From the NCBI RefSeq assembly GCF_018842675.1, contig NZ_JAGTWO010000005.1, forward strand, positions 62,001 through 126,000: a DNA stretch of 64,000 bases, read 5' to 3'. The stretch is from Candidatus Pantoea bituminis (GTDB lineage: Bacteria > Pseudomonadota > Gammaproteobacteria > Enterobacterales > Enterobacteriaceae). Below, piece after piece: positions 8,202 through 17,507 of the stretch (positions within the stretch are counted from its first letter, which is position 1; the number at the start of each line of letters is the position of its first letter). Made by a program: the position numbers and the translations under genes. Under the pieces are notes generated by a model. The model made no database searches. It was not told the origin of the DNA and was given only the letters and a program-made list of their open reading frames with translations.

Positions 8202-9098
8202 ATGAATCTCAAAGATGTGAATGTCTTCTTGATGGTGACGCAAACGCAAAGCCTTACGCAGGCAGCAAAACGACTCAATACCACGCCCATGACCGTGTCG
8301 CGCAGGCTGGCATTACTTGAAGATGAACTGGGTCAGCGTTTACTGCATCGCACAACGCGGGCGGTGGCATTAACCGCTGAAGGAGAAGAATTTCTGCCTT
8401 ATGCACGCGCGATGTTGGAAGCCGAACGCGGCGCATTAAACTTGCTGTCGCCGCAGAAATCAGGCGCTGCCGGCAATTTACGTGTGACTGCGCCTTCCGG
8501 CTTTGCGCGTCGTACTATCATGCCGCTTCTTCCGGCGCTGCTGGCTAACAATCCTGAGCTCAACGTAGATCTTCAATTCAGCGACGACATTATCGATATT
8601 GTTGGACAGGGTTTTGATATCGCGATCCGCATCGCACCGCTTCGGGACTCTCGGCTCGTAGCGCGCAAGCTGGCGGATAATCCCCGCGTTTTGTGTGCTT
8701 CGCCTGATTATATTAAGCAGCATGGCAAACCCACGCAGCTAACGGCATTAAGCGAACACAACTGCCTGCGGCTAAGCAGCGTCTTACAGTGGACTTTTAT
8801 TACTGATGGACAACCCACCAGCATCAGCGTAGAAGGCCGCTTTAGCAGCAGCAATGTTGAAGGCGTGCGTGCGCTTTGTATAGCCGGAATGGGATTAGCG
8901 CAGCTGACAGAATGGGACGTACGTGAGGAGTTAATTAACGGCGAACTTATCGCCATCTCGCTGGATGACGTGCAGGATCAAATGTTAGCGGTTTGGGCGC
9001 TGTTCCCTACTTCACGGCATTTGCCCGTGCGGGTTATCACCTTTCTGGACGTGCTCAAACAAGCAATGCAATCTATCAATATGTCCGGCGCGCCGTAA
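8202..9098 (+). CDS. LysR-family transcriptional regulator
   Basis: 298 residues. The N-terminal winged HTH (residues 1-60: MNLKDVNVFLMVTQTQSLTQ, TPMTVSRRLALLEDELGQRLLHRTTR) belongs to the AaeR/DmlR-like branch. The substrate-binding half starts near residue 90 (GNLRVTAPSGFARR) and includes DIAIRIAPLRDSRLVARKL. It probably controls the divergent OYE gene and its own expression through the dyads between them. The effector is unknown. No clear SD precedes the ATG, which lies just after the ATAACG/CGTTAT dyad, so the site may also act on its own translation start region. Confidence 0.85.
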   Translation: MNLKDVNVFLMVTQTQSLTQAAKRLNTTPMTVSRRLALLEDELGQRLLHRTTRAVALTAEGEEFLPYARAMLEAERGALNLLSPQKSGAAGNLRVTAPSGFARRTIMPLLPALLANNPELNVDLQFSDDIIDIVGQGFDIAIRIAPLRDSRLVARKLADNPRVLCASPDYIKQHGKPTQLTALSEHNCLRLSSVLQWTFITDGQPTSISVEGRFSSSNVEGVRALCIAGMGLAQLTEWDVREELINGELIAISLDDVQDQMLAVWALFPTSRHLPVRVITFLDVLKQAMQSINMSGAP

Positions 9099-9106
9099 CG
9101 CGCCGG
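9085..9106 (+). terminator. GC-rich hairpin over the lysR stop codon
   Basis: CCGGCGCG (9085-9092) pairs with CGCGCCGG (9099-9106) around the TAA at 9096-9098. No U-tract follows, so it may be a weak or factor-assisted terminator between convergent genes. Confidence 0.45.
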
Positions 9107-9117
9107 GCGAAATCTCA

Positions 9118-9513
9118 TTAACCTTGCGCGTCGTCGTGTTCAGCAAAAGAAGCCTGATTACGCGTGACGGAATAAGCCACTTTTTTTACATTCTCGGGCG
9201 ACGTGGTGACTTCAACCGGTGCAATCGTTACGCGGCCTAAGCCAAACAGCGTCGGAACGTAGCCACCAATTTTGTGTTTGCCTGCAGGCACATGTATCAA
9301 CATGCTGTCACCATTGAGTAATTCGCCAGCATCTTTGCCGTCTACTGTCAGGTACACATTTGAGCCATCATCCGCACGCGTCACAATGTGCGAAACATTG
9401 ATTTGCGTTGGACCAGCAGCGAATTCATTCGGTGCATCTTTTGAGGAATGCTTAGCGCATCCCGCCAGCAACGTGGCGGCCGTTATAGCGGCGAGTGTAA
9501 AACGATAACGCAT
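9118..9513 (-). CDS. Small lipoprotein of unknown function
   Basis: 131 residues from the ATG at 9513. A lipoprotein signal peptide with lipobox LLAGC ends at Cys 18 (MRYRFTLAAITAATLLAGC), and an SD (GGGAGAAAG) stands upstream. An ATG 24 nt further upstream would put extra charged residues in front of the signal and is rejected. Residue +2 after Cys is Ala, so outer-membrane sorting is expected. The mature part looks like a PEGA/DUF2846-type beta domain (VYLTVDGKDAGELLNGDSML, HVPAGKHKIGGY). Such proteins bind the cell envelope; no specific role is known. It converges with lysR. Confidence 0.75.
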   Translation of the reverse strand: MRYRFTLAAITAATLLAGCAKHSSKDAPNEFAAGPTQINVSHIVTRADDGSNVYLTVDGKDAGELLNGDSMLIHVPAGKHKIGGYVPTLFGLGRVTIAPVEVTTSPENVKKVAYSVTRNQASFAEHDDAQG

Positions 9514-9947
9514 TATGGCGGTCTTTCTCCCAAACAAATGAACTGTCTATTTTAGCGATTCTGGCAAAGGATGAAAGCGCAGCCTCCCTCGGCATGCTCT
9601 TAAAAATGGGTTTTAACGTCAGGTTTCTGTAAAAGTCGCTCATGCCAGATGTCGTCGCTGACTTCTCAGCCTTATTGCGGTGAAATAATGCGCTAATGTT
9701 GTTTTGCACCAAAAGGTTATGACTAAAAATGCTGTGCTTATGCTTAACATTTATAGATAAATTCTGATGCTGCCGTTTGGGTTAATAATCGCTTAAAATC
9801 ATGACGTAGAAGTGAACATGTATTATTCAGCAATGAGTTTGTTCGCTTTTGAGGCAGTGGAAACCTATCTATTTATTTTTATGAGGTTCATAGTGACCTC
9901 TCATCCTCGGTTAACCCGGCGGCCATTCCCTCATCTGAGGGCATCTT
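9514..9947. promoter_or_regulatory. Intergenic region with an SD-sequestering hairpin
   Basis: 434 bp between two divergently read genes; no convincing gene seen. Just before the ATG at 9948, CCCTC (9928-9932) can pair with GAGGG (9937-9941) across a 4-nt loop, hiding the only SD of the downstream gene. A GAGGT-N8-ACCTC dyad lies about 50 bp further upstream. Confidence 0.5.
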
Positions 9948-10736
9948 ATGCAATTCCATACGACTGATACTATTTGTGCACTGACTGGCACGCACCCGGC
10001 AAATTTAAAGCGCTGGATGCATCAGGGCCTGCTTGCGTACACATTACAAAACGAGGGCTGGAGTGACGATCAGCTAAACGAAATTTACGACCTTGTTGCC
10101 TTAACAGCGACAGGTGCGACGCTAAAAGAAATCAAACGTGGTAAAGCGTTACATCGTCCAGTTTCGACTTCCGGCTGGCATGCGCGTAAAGGCGACATGT
10201 TATGGGAACTTGAATACGGCACACCGCTTTCGCTTTCGCGCAAAATGCGCGATATGTCGAATGACTACAGTGGCGATGACTTGGTTTTTAAGCTGCTTTG
10301 TCCCCTAAACCAGTGGCTACATGCCGATCATCGCCAGGGTTCATCACGGCGGTTGGCGCGTTTCGAACAGAGCGTTCGACAGCAAGCGGGGATTGTCATG
10401 CGCGCTTCTTCTCGACGTGGGGAAACTGTTCCGCTGTTTCTCGAAGCGGTCAGTGTACAGAACGTTAGCGAAATCTGGCTGGAAGCGATTCGTTTAACCG
10501 CAATGGGTTTTCACGTTGAAGTCTCGACATTAATGTCTGGACAGCCCGCAGCGAAACCGGCTCAGTATCAACATCATGTTATGTGGTGTGGCGCGGGCAT
10601 CAGTAAATCGATGAATCACTATTTTGATAGTGAACGTGCAGCGGGAAAAGCGGTCATGCTGAGCGGGCCTGATAAAAATTTGCGCTACTCATTTAATTCC
10701 CTTCCTGCTAACACCTGGCAATCAGGCGCAGCTTAA
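9948..10736 (+). CDS. MerR-like (MlrA-type) HTH regulator
   Basis: 262 residues. The N-terminal 70 residues resemble a MerR winged helix: TDTICALTGTHPANLKRWMH (helix-turn-helix), a GLL wing start and a YDLVALTATGATLKEIKRGK helix like those of MlrA/BluR. The remaining about 190 residues have no cysteine pattern of metal-sensing MerR proteins and no B12 motif I recognise; LFLEAVSVQNVSEIWLEAIRLTAMGFHVEV has the feel of the MlrA C-terminal domain. It probably binds DNA; targets are unknown. It is monocistronic, with its SD inside a small hairpin and a terminator 2 nt after the stop. Confidence 0.6.
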   Translation: MQFHTTDTICALTGTHPANLKRWMHQGLLAYTLQNEGWSDDQLNEIYDLVALTATGATLKEIKRGKALHRPVSTSGWHARKGDMLWELEYGTPLSLSRKMRDMSNDYSGDDLVFKLLCPLNQWLHADHRQGSSRRLARFEQSVRQQAGIVMRASSRRGETVPLFLEAVSVQNVSEIWLEAIRLTAMGFHVEVSTLMSGQPAAKPAQYQHHVMWCGAGISKSMNHYFDSERAAGKAVMLSGPDKNLRYSFNSLPANTWQSGAA

Positions 10737-10737
10737 G

Positions 10738-10758
10738 GCCGGTTAATTCCGGCTCTTT
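10738..10758 (+). terminator. Rho-independent terminator
   Basis: GCCGG (10738-10742), loop TTAATT, CCGGC (10749-10753), then TCTTTTC. Ends the MerR-like gene. Confidence 0.7.
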
Positions 10759-10850
10759 TCTCTGTCCTTCAGATATTTTTTTGGGTAAGATTCTCTTAAG
10801 GTTCCTGAATATAATAGGCATCATCTTATTTAAGCCTAACGAGAACCTCT

Positions 10851-11234
10851 ATGAAAACCACCTTGCTCGCTCTTTCACTCTTATTATCGTTGACTGCTTC
10901 ATCTGCACAAGCGGCCAGTGACCTGACCGGATGCGCTGCGAAAAAAGCGGATATTGAGCAACAACTGAAATATGCAAAACAGCATAACAATATGTCCCGC
11001 GTTGCCGGACTGGAAAAAGCGTTACGCGAAGTTGAATCTCACTGTAACGACAGTTCACTGTTAAAACAGCGCCAGGCAAAAGTAGCGGCTAAAAAAGAGG
11101 ATGTTCAAAAACGCGAGCAAGAATTGGCGCAAGCACAGGCCGAAGGCCGCGCCAGCAAAATTGAAAAGCGTCAACAAAAGCTAGCGGAAGCGCAGGAAGA
11201 ATTACAAGAAGCAGAACACGCACTCGTGCAATAA
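10851..11234 (+). CDS. yqjC: DUF1090 periplasmic protein, YqjC-like
   Basis: 127 residues. Cleavable signal peptide (MKTTLLALSLLLSLTASSAQ, cleavage near AQA-A). The mature protein starts with the DUF1090 pattern TGCAAKKADIEQQLKYAKQHNN and has two cysteines (TGC and SHC) able to form a disulfide. It then turns into a long charged helix rich in Lys, Glu and Gln (about residues 70-125), probably a coiled coil. Location is the periplasm; function is unknown although the family is common in Enterobacterales. SD GAGAACC is near the ATG; a -10-like TATAAT element lies about 40 bp upstream. In Escherichia coli yqjC sits with yqjDEK; here it stands alone. Confidence 0.85.
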   Translation: MKTTLLALSLLLSLTASSAQAASDLTGCAAKKADIEQQLKYAKQHNNMSRVAGLEKALREVESHCNDSSLLKQRQAKVAAKKEDVQKREQELAQAQAEGRASKIEKRQQKLAEAQEELQEAEHALVQ

Positions 11235-11243
11235 CGTGTTTAT

Positions 11244-11283
11244 GCCAGCGTCGATGTTCACTTCAGCAACGCTGGCTTTCTTT
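11244..11283 (+). terminator. Hairpin terminator after yqjC
   Basis: GCCAGCGT (11244-11251) pairs with ACGCTGGC (11269-11276) and is followed by TTTCTTT. Confidence 0.65.
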
Positions 11284-11750
11284 GGTCTTTCATGTCATTT
11301 CCTTGTGATGCTGAACATTGGCTATAACCGGTTTCGCCAGCCGTTATACGCTAATCTGTTGATCACCAAGCTTAATCCCTGCCTCACTCATTACTTTATC
11401 TCACCCTCTGATTACTTTCTCTCATGCACCTTGATGGTGCAACAAAGTCAATACGTCCTATAAACAATAAGTTCACTTTATGAAGCCCTTCAAAGATCTA
11501 CAAACTCATTAAAAATTGTTTTATATGCACAGCTTACGCCACATTTACGCATTTTTATGCAGCTATAACGCAGCCATATTTTGGATAATTATTCACTTAA
11601 TTTCCGCTTTAAAGAGCATGTTGGCGCTGGGTTAGCCTTAGCAACGACATCATATTTTTTCCAGCAGTGATAAATTATGTCTGCGCGGTTAAATGCGCTC
11701 CACATCCACGGCCCTACACAATAAATAACTTCATTAAGAAAGGTTTTTAT
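11284..11750. promoter_or_regulatory. Upstream region of the glutamate dehydrogenase gene
   Basis: 467 bp, markedly AT-rich. A 75-codon ORF (11236-11463) lacks an SD and has no recognisable content. An in-frame GTG-type extension of the dehydrogenase to 11667 also lacks an SD, and its translation is unlike the family. I see no clear operator; a promoter must lie here because the flanking gene is terminated. Confidence 0.4.
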
Positions 11751-13025
11751 ATGGTTAAGTTATCTTACGCGTCAGAAACTAGCACATCTGCCTGGTCAAC
11801 CTATTTACAGCAAATTGACCGCGTAGCGCCTTACCTCGGCGACCTTTCACGCTGGATAGATACGCTGCGTCATCCTAAACGTGCTTTGATCGTTGATATC
11901 CCCCTGCAAATGGATGACGGCACCATTCGTCATTTCGAAGGTTATCGCGTTCAGCACAACCTCTCACGCGGGCCAGGAAAAGGCGGCATTCGTTACCATC
12001 CAGACGTTGATCTTAATGAAGTGATGGCGCTTTCTGCCTGGATGACCATCAAGTGTGCGGCAGTTAACTTACCGTACGGCGGCGCAAAAGGTGGCATTCG
12101 TGTTGATCCCTTTAAGCTTTCAGAAGGTGAACTGGAGCGTCTGACGCGCCGTTACACCAGCGAAATCGGCATCATTATTGGGCCACAAAAAGATATTCCT
12201 GCGCCGGACGTGGGAACCAACAGCAAAGTAATGGCATGGATGATGGACACTTACTCCATGAATCATGGCACCACCATTACCGGCGTGGTCACCGGCAAAC
12301 CCATTCACCTTGGTGGATCGCTGGGACGTGAAAAAGCCACTGGGCGCGGTGTATTTATCACCGGCCGCGAAGTTGCTCACCGTGCTGGCATCGAAATAGA
12401 AGGTGCGCGCGTAGCGGTGCAAGGTTTCGGTAACGTCGGCAGCGAAGCAGCACGACTGTTCGATCAAGCAGGTGCGCGCGTGGTGGTGATTCAGGATCAC
12501 ACGGCAACGCTGTTCAACGCAGACGGCATCGACATGGCCGCCCTGACACAATGGCAGATTGAGCACAAGCAAATTGCCGGTTTCAGCGGTGCGCAACATA
12601 TTGATAAAGAGGCTTTCTGGAGTACGGAGATGGATATCCTGATCCCTGCCGCGCTTGAAGGTCAAATTACTCGTCAACGCGCTGAAACGCTGAGCTGCAA
12701 ACTGGTGCTGGAAGGCGCAAACGGTCCAACCTATCCTGACGCGGACGACATGCTGGCAACGCGTGGCATCATCGTGGTCCCCGATGTGGTCTGCAACGCA
12801 GGCGGCGTCACCGTGAGTTATTTTGAATGGGTGCAGGACATGGCCAGCTTCTTCTGGAGCGAGGACGAGATCAACCAGCGCTCAGATAAAATCATGACTG
12901 AAGCGATGGTCCACGTGTGGGAAAAAGCCAAAGAGAAGGATTGTTCATTGCGCACCGCAGCCTACATTGTGGCGTGTGAACGTATCCTGATGGCACGTAA
13001 AGATCGTGGTATCTATCCAGGCTAA
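11751..13025 (+). CDS. Glu/Leu/Phe/Val dehydrogenase (glutamate dehydrogenase, RocG/GudB type)
   Basis: 424 residues from the ATG at 11751 (SD GAAAGG). Interconverts glutamate and 2-oxoglutarate plus ammonia in the cytoplasm. The glutamate-binding N-domain has [16 protein letters not shown] and the catalytic-Lys segment [14 protein letters not shown] (about residues 100-115); the hinge Asp lies in IPAPDVGTN. The Rossmann NAD domain begins near residue 220 ([14 protein letters not shown]). Its length and RYHPDV motif fit the 420-residue NAD-preferring class rather than the 447-residue E. coli GdhA. NAD versus NADP use is inferred. It is single-gene and converges with the ROK gene over a shared hairpin. 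Confidence 0.9.
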   Translation: MVKLSYASETSTSAWSTYLQQIDRVAPYLGDLSRWIDTLRHPKRALIVDIPLQMDDGTIRHFEGYRVQHNLSRGPGKGGIRYHPDVDLNEVMALSAWMTIKCAAVNLPYGGAKGGIRVDPFKLSEGELERLTRRYTSEIGIIIGPQKDIPAPDVGTNSKVMAWMMDTYSMNHGTTITGVVTGKPIHLGGSLGREKATGRGVFITGREVAHRAGIEIEGARVAVQGFGNVGSEAARLFDQAGARVVVIQDHTATLFNADGIDMAALTQWQIEHKQIAGFSGAQHIDKEAFWSTEMDILIPAALEGQITRQRAETLSCKLVLEGANGPTYPDADDMLATRGIIVVPDVVCNAGGVTVSYFEWVQDMASFFWSEDEINQRSDKIMTEAMVHVWEKAKEKDCSLRTAAYIVACERILMARKDRGIYPG

Positions 13026-13031
13026 TAAACC

Positions 13032-13058
13032 AGGCGCTGCTGATTATCTGCAGCGCCT
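13032..13058. terminator. Convergent hairpin
   Basis: AGGCGCTGC (13032-13040) pairs with GCAGCGCCT (13050-13058), a perfect 9-bp stem between converging genes. T-tracts on either side are poor, so termination strength is uncertain. Confidence 0.6.
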
Positions 13059-13060
13059 CG

Positions 13061-14230
13061 CTATTTCATCAAGACCTGAAACTGCGGATTAAATTCGTCA
13101 AATATGGGTAAGGCGGCGGCACCCAGCGCAGCGGTATCACTGCCGCTCATGCCGGTTTTCAGCCGCATGCCATCAAGATAACGCCCACGTACAGATTGAT
13201 ACAATGGCGGCAAGCGCTTGACGATTCTTTCAAGTAATTCCGCTGGCATCATGCCGCCAATAATCACGGCTTCCGCATCAAAAACCGATTCGAGAATGTT
13301 GATCGCCTGACGCAGCGGCGTGAGTGCCGTCTCAATCCACGCATCAAATTGCGCGTGTTCAATATTTAATAAATCTTCCGGTAGCGCGCTCATGGGATCC
13401 AGCCCACAAAATTCATACGCTGCCTGCAACGAGACATAACGTTCCAGACATCCCTGATTGCCGCAATAGCAAGCCCGCCCGCCCGGCTCCACGACGATGT
13501 GCCCTATTTCACCAGCGTTGTGCGCATGGCCGGTATAAATATGCCCATCCGTAAAGATGCCGGCGCCCAAACCGGTGCCGATATAGAGATAGATAAACGA
13601 GTTAAGCTGACGCGCAATTCCGTGGAATCGTTCACCAATAGCAGCGACGGTAGCATCATTTTCCAGCGTAACGGGCAGATTGCTTAATGCAGCAAGCTCC
13701 GCTTCAATATCGATATTTTCCCAGCCGTTGAGTGTGGTTGGCCCAACAGATGAGATTCCCTCTACGCCAAACGGGCCTGGCATGACGACGCCAATACCCA
13801 ACACTTTTTGCCACTGCGCCCCGAGAAAGGCGCGCATCTCATCAAGCAGTGCCGCGATGCGCGCTAACGTAGCAGCGGGTTGCGGCTTCTGCACCATAAC
13901 AAGGCGACGAAAGTGAATTTCACCGCTCAGATCCACCAGCACCAGCAACAATGTTTGATGATCAAGATGAATGCCGATCGACCACGCGCTGGCGGGATTA
14001 ATCGCGACTGGAATGGAGGGTTGTCCACGTCCGCTCCGTCGCGGCTGGCGGCTGGTGAGCAGCTCGGCCTGCTCCAGTTCCGCGACAATATTAGAGACAG
14101 TTTGCGGCGTTAGCGCAGTTAACCGCGCCAGTTCAGCCCGCGTAAGTTCACCGTTTAGGCGAATCGCTTCAATGATGACGCGGCGATTGTGCGCACGTGC
14201 ATGTTCTAAATTAGTGCCCGAGGTTTTCAT
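13061..14230 (-). CDS. ROK-family transcriptional repressor (Mlc/NagC-like)
   Basis: 389 residues if started at the ATG at 14230; upstream in-frame ATG codons (14242, 14311) are possible, but homology begins near KTSGTNLEHARAHNRRVI. The N-terminal winged HTH (LTRAELARLTALTPQTVSNIVAELEQAELL) is followed by a ROK sugar-kinase-like domain: ENDATVAAIGE, GTGLGAGIFTDG and the zinc site GHIVVEPGGRACYCGNQGCLE with its Cys cluster. It most likely represses the divergent sugar ABC operon until a sugar or sugar phosphate binds. A 25-bp palindrome in the intervening region (14453-14477) is the obvious candidate operator. Confidence 0.85.
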   Translation of the reverse strand: MKTSGTNLEHARAHNRRVIIEAIRLNGELTRAELARLTALTPQTVSNIVAELEQAELLTSRQPRRSGRGQPSIPVAINPASAWSIGIHLDHQTLLLVLVDLSGEIHFRRLVMVQKPQPAATLARIAALLDEMRAFLGAQWQKVLGIGVVMPGPFGVEGISSVGPTTLNGWENIDIEAELAALSNLPVTLENDATVAAIGERFHGIARQLNSFIYLYIGTGLGAGIFTDGHIYTGHAHNAGEIGHIVVEPGGRACYCGNQGCLERYVSLQAAYEFCGLDPMSALPEDLLNIEHAQFDAWIETALTPLRQAINILESVFDAEAVIIGGMMPAELLERIVKRLPPLYQSVRGRYLDGMRLKTGMSGSDTAALGAAALPIFDEFNPQFQVLMK

Positions 14231-14452
14231 GATGATGTCCATAACAGCAAGTGGCTCAGTATCGGCTGCGAAAAAGGGCTGATCAAATAATATCTTTGAT
14301 CCTGCACACAATTTCAGCGCGTGATGATAGGCAGATTGGCCTCAAAAGCGCAGTCTTTCCTAAGCGTTGTTGCGCCTTGATCCTGTTATGGCATGGCGTT
14401 TGCTTAGTGTTATCAGGTTAGCGGTTTCAAGCTGGCCTAAGTTACGCCTCTG

Positions 14453-14477
14453 ATTAAATCAATCAAATTGATTTAAT
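14453..14477. promoter_or_regulatory. Candidate operator for the ROK regulator
   Basis: Perfect palindrome: ATTAAATCAA (14453-14462), 5-nt spacer, TTGATTTAAT (14468-14477). It ends 36 bp before the start of the sugar-binding-protein gene, where it would overlap a promoter or early transcript. AT-rich dyads of this size are typical of Mlc/NagC-type operators. Confidence 0.6.
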
Positions 14478-14512
14478 TAATCCCGCTCTGTTTCTGCTGT
14501 GTGGAGATCATC

Positions 14513-15760
14513 ATGACCCAACGTTTCACTCCGAAACTCAAAGGCGGCCTCGCCGCGTTACTGATGTTGAGTGCTGGTAGCGCATCCGCGGCCAGCCAAA
14601 TCAACGCCCTGTTCATGACGCAAGCGGCTTACAGCGAAAATGACATTCGCGCCATGACGCAAGATTTTGAGAAACAACACCCTGATGTAAAAGTGAACCT
14701 TGAGTTTGTGCCTTACGAAGCGCTGCATGACAAAATCGTGGCGGCAAAAGGCGCAGGTGGTAACGGCTACGATGTGGTGCTGTTTGATGCGATTTGGCCT
14801 GCCGAATTCACCCGTTTTGATTTGCTGCAGGATGTGAGTTCACGTATTACGCCAGAAGAGAAAGAAAAGGTGTTCCCCGGCGCGTTGAGCACCGTGGTTT
14901 ATAAGGGCAAAACCCTTGGCATGCCGTGGATTCTGGATACCAAATATCTTTATTACAACAAGGCGATGTTGGCAAAAGCAGGCATTACCGACGTGCCGCA
15001 AACCTGGCAACAGGTGATGGACGACGCCAAAATTATCAAGCAGAAAAATATCGTTAAATATCCGTTGGTCTGGAGCTGGTCGCAGGCTGAAGCGCTGGTG
15101 TGCGATTACACCACGCTGGTTTCTGGTTTTGGTGGTGAATTTTATCAAAACGGTAAGCTGAACTTTACGAGTCCCGCCTCGTTGAAAGCGCTAAATCTTA
15201 TGAAAAGTTCACTGGATGAAGGTCTGAGTAATCCCGCATCGCGTGAATATCTTGAAGAGGATGTTCGCAAATCTTTCTCTAATGGTGATGCCGCTTTCGC
15301 GCTTAACTGGACTTACATGTACAACATGGCCAACGATCCCAAACAGAGCAAGGTCGCAGGTGATGTCGGTATCCTGCCCGCGCCTGGAGACGCACCGGGC
15401 AAAGTGGGCGCGGTTAACGGCTCGATGGGATTGGGCATTGCGAAAGGCAGCGAACATCCTGAGCAAGCGTGGCAGTTCATTACCTATATGACCTCTCAGC
15501 CGGTACAAAACCAATACGCCAAACTTAGTCTGCCGATTTGGAAATCCTCTTATCAGGATGAGGCGGTTAAAAAAGATCAGGAGAGTTTGATTGCCGCAGC
15601 GGACAAGTCACTAAACGTGATGTTGTCACGTCCTGAAACTGCGGATTATTCGCGCCTCTCCAATACGCTGCAGCAAGAACTTCAGCAAGTGTTGTTAGGT
15701 AAAACGCCAGCGCAAGATGCCATGGCAACCGTCGATAAAAGCGCTGCGCGCTTGCGTTAA
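14513..15760 (+). CDS. Sugar ABC transporter substrate-binding protein (MalE/UgpB-like, family 1)
   Basis: 415 residues from the ATG at 14513 (SD TGGAGA). Sec signal peptide ends about residue 26 (ALLMLSAGSASA-A). The mature protein has the cluster-B carbohydrate-binding fold: FEKQHPDVKVNLEFVPYEALHDK, GYDVVLFDAIWPAEF, AFALNWTYMYNM and the hinge-end GSEHPEQAWQFITYMTS. It should deliver a mono- or oligosaccharide, or a polyol, to the two permeases downstream. The ligand cannot be read from sequence. First gene of a five-gene operon divergent from the ROK repressor. Confidence 0.88.
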   Translation: MTQRFTPKLKGGLAALLMLSAGSASAASQINALFMTQAAYSENDIRAMTQDFEKQHPDVKVNLEFVPYEALHDKIVAAKGAGGNGYDVVLFDAIWPAEFTRFDLLQDVSSRITPEEKEKVFPGALSTVVYKGKTLGMPWILDTKYLYYNKAMLAKAGITDVPQTWQQVMDDAKIIKQKNIVKYPLVWSWSQAEALVCDYTTLVSGFGGEFYQNGKLNFTSPASLKALNLMKSSLDEGLSNPASREYLEEDVRKSFSNGDAAFALNWTYMYNMANDPKQSKVAGDVGILPAPGDAPGKVGAVNGSMGLGIAKGSEHPEQAWQFITYMTSQPVQNQYAKLSLPIWKSSYQDEAVKKDQESLIAAADKSLNVMLSRPETADYSRLSNTLQQELQQVLLGKTPAQDAMATVDKSAARLR

Positions 15761-15769
15761 GGAGCAACG

Positions 15770-16678
15770 ATGCTGAGTTTGCGTCAACGCGAACAGCGTC
15801 AGGCATGGGTGCTGCTTGCACCCATGATCATTGTGATGCTGCTGCTTACTGCCTGGCCGCTGCTGCGCACCATTTGGTTAAGTTTTACCGATGCGGCGCT
15901 GATTGGCAGCGGCGAAACGCCCGGTTGGATCGGTCTTGAGAACTATGTTTATGCGCTGACCGATCCCGATTTTCAAACCTCAATCCTGCGTACGCTCTAT
16001 TTCACTGTGGTATCGGTGGCTTTTGAAGGCGTTATCGGCGTGCTGGTGGCGCTGCTGCTAAATCAGAAATTCACGGGTCGCAATGTATTGCGGGTATTGG
16101 TGATTCTGCCGTGGGCGCTGCCGACCATCGTTAATGCCATGATGTGGCGGCTTAACTTCAATCCTGATTACGGCAGCATTAATGCGCTGCTGACGCAACT
16201 CGGGATCATCGACAGTTATCGCAGTTGGCTGGGATCGCCTGATTCCGCGCTGAACGCGGTGATGTTCGCTGACATCTGGAAAAACTATCCGTTGGTCACG
16301 CTGTTAGTGTTGGCGGCGCTGCAATCCATTCCCGACGATCTTTTTGAAGCGGCTCGCTTAGACGGTGCTTCTGCCTGGCGTCGTTTTCGCGCCATCACCT
16401 TTCCGGCCATTGTTGCACCGCTCGGCGTGGCATTGGTGTTACGCACCATTGATGCCTTTAAAATCTTCGACATCATCTATGTGATGACACGCGGGGGTCC
16501 CGTCGACAGCACTAAAACGCTGAGCTTTTTTGTTTACCAAGAGTCGTTCAGCTATTTGCGCGCGGGCAGCGGTGCCGCCTATGCCATGTTGATGACGTTG
16601 ATGTGCGCCCTGCTGATCACGATCTATTTGCTGATGTTATGGCGTCAGCGTCGCCGGAGTTCCGCTTATGAAAACTAA
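15770..16678 (+). CDS. Sugar ABC transporter permease (MalF-like)
   Basis: 302 residues with about six membrane segments; the first is near residues 15-35 (LLAPMIIVMLLLTAWPLL). The coupling EAA loop is LFEAARLDGASAWRRFRAIT (about residues 190-209), matching family-1 sugar permeases. Conserved C-terminal VMTRGGP is present. It starts 9 nt after the binding-protein gene with SD AAGGAG, and overlaps the next permease gene by 11 nt, so translation is coupled. Confidence 0.88.
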   Translation: MLSLRQREQRQAWVLLAPMIIVMLLLTAWPLLRTIWLSFTDAALIGSGETPGWIGLENYVYALTDPDFQTSILRTLYFTVVSVAFEGVIGVLVALLLNQKFTGRNVLRVLVILPWALPTIVNAMMWRLNFNPDYGSINALLTQLGIIDSYRSWLGSPDSALNAVMFADIWKNYPLVTLLVLAALQSIPDDLFEAARLDGASAWRRFRAITFPAIVAPLGVALVLRTIDAFKIFDIIYVMTRGGPVDSTKTLSFFVYQESFSYLRAGSGAAYAMLMTLMCALLITIYLLMLWRQRRRSSAYEN

Positions 16679-17507
16679 CCTGCGCATTCTGCTGCGCTAC
16701 GGTGCGGCTTTACTGGTGGCACTCTCTATTTTGGCGCCGATGGGCTGGCTGTTCCTGATGAGCGTGAGTTCTACCGGCGATCTGTCACGCGTGCCGCTGG
16801 AGTGGCTGCCGCGTGAATGGGATTTCAGCCGCTACACGCGACTAGTGTCGTTGGCCCCCAATCAACCCGGCAATCTGTTCCTGCATGCGTTGGGCAATAG
16901 TTTATTAGTCGCCAGTATCGCCACCCTGATTTCGCTGTTTCTGGCGATACCGGCAGCATTCAGCTTTTCGCGCTACCCAGGCCGTGATGGTTGGCTTTTC
17001 GGTGCGCTGGCCATCTACATGGTGCCGCCTGTGGCCTTCGTGTTGCCGCTCTACTTTTTGCTGCAACAGCTGGATCTGCTTAATACCCGCCCCGGCCTGG
17101 TCATCGTCTATTGCTCATTGATTTTGCCGTTCCTGACCTGGATGTTGAAAAATCAGTTCGACTCACTGCCGCGTGATATTGAGCAAGCCGCGCGTTTGGA
17201 TGGATTACGCTTCTGGCAAGTTTTGCTGCGTATTACTTTGCCGCTGGCAAAACCGGTCTTGGGTGCAGCGGCGCTGTTTGGTTGGCTGCTCGCCTGGGAT
17301 GAATTTTTCTATGCGCTGCTGTTTACCAGCAATATCTCGGCGCAAACCTTGCCGGTTGCGATTGCCGGGTTCACCGCTGGCCGCGCTACCGATGATGGTC
17401 TGATAGCAGCCATCGGGATTTTGGCGTCGGTTCCACCGCTGTTTATTGCTATCTGGCTTCAGAAAACGCTGGTAAGCGGCCTGGCCAGTGGCGGGAGTAA
17501 AGGATGA
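16668..17507 (+). CDS. Sugar ABC transporter permease (MalG-like)
   Basis: 279 residues, about six membrane segments, the first at residues 12-32. EAA loop: IEQAARLDGLRFWQVLLRIT (about 171-190). The C-terminal part AWDEFFYALLFT is the usual MalG-family motif. It pairs with the preceding permease to form the membrane channel and overlaps the kinase gene by 4 nt (ATGA). Confidence 0.88.
   Translation: MKTNLRILLRYGAALLVALSILAPMGWLFLMSVSSTGDLSRVPLEWLPREWDFSRYTRLVSLAPNQPGNLFLHALGNSLLVASIATLISLFLAIPAAFSFSRYPGRDGWLFGALAIYMVPPVAFVLPLYFLLQQLDLLNTRPGLVIVYCSLILPFLTWMLKNQFDSLPRDIEQAARLDGLRFWQVLLRITLPLAKPVLGAAALFGWLLAWDEFFYALLFTSNISAQTLPVAIAGFTAGRATDDGLIAAIGILASVPPLFIAIWLQKTLVSGLASGGSKG

Noticed and set aside
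11236..11463. A 75-codon ORF after yqjC
   Set aside because: It begins inside the yqjC terminator, has no SD and no family-like features.
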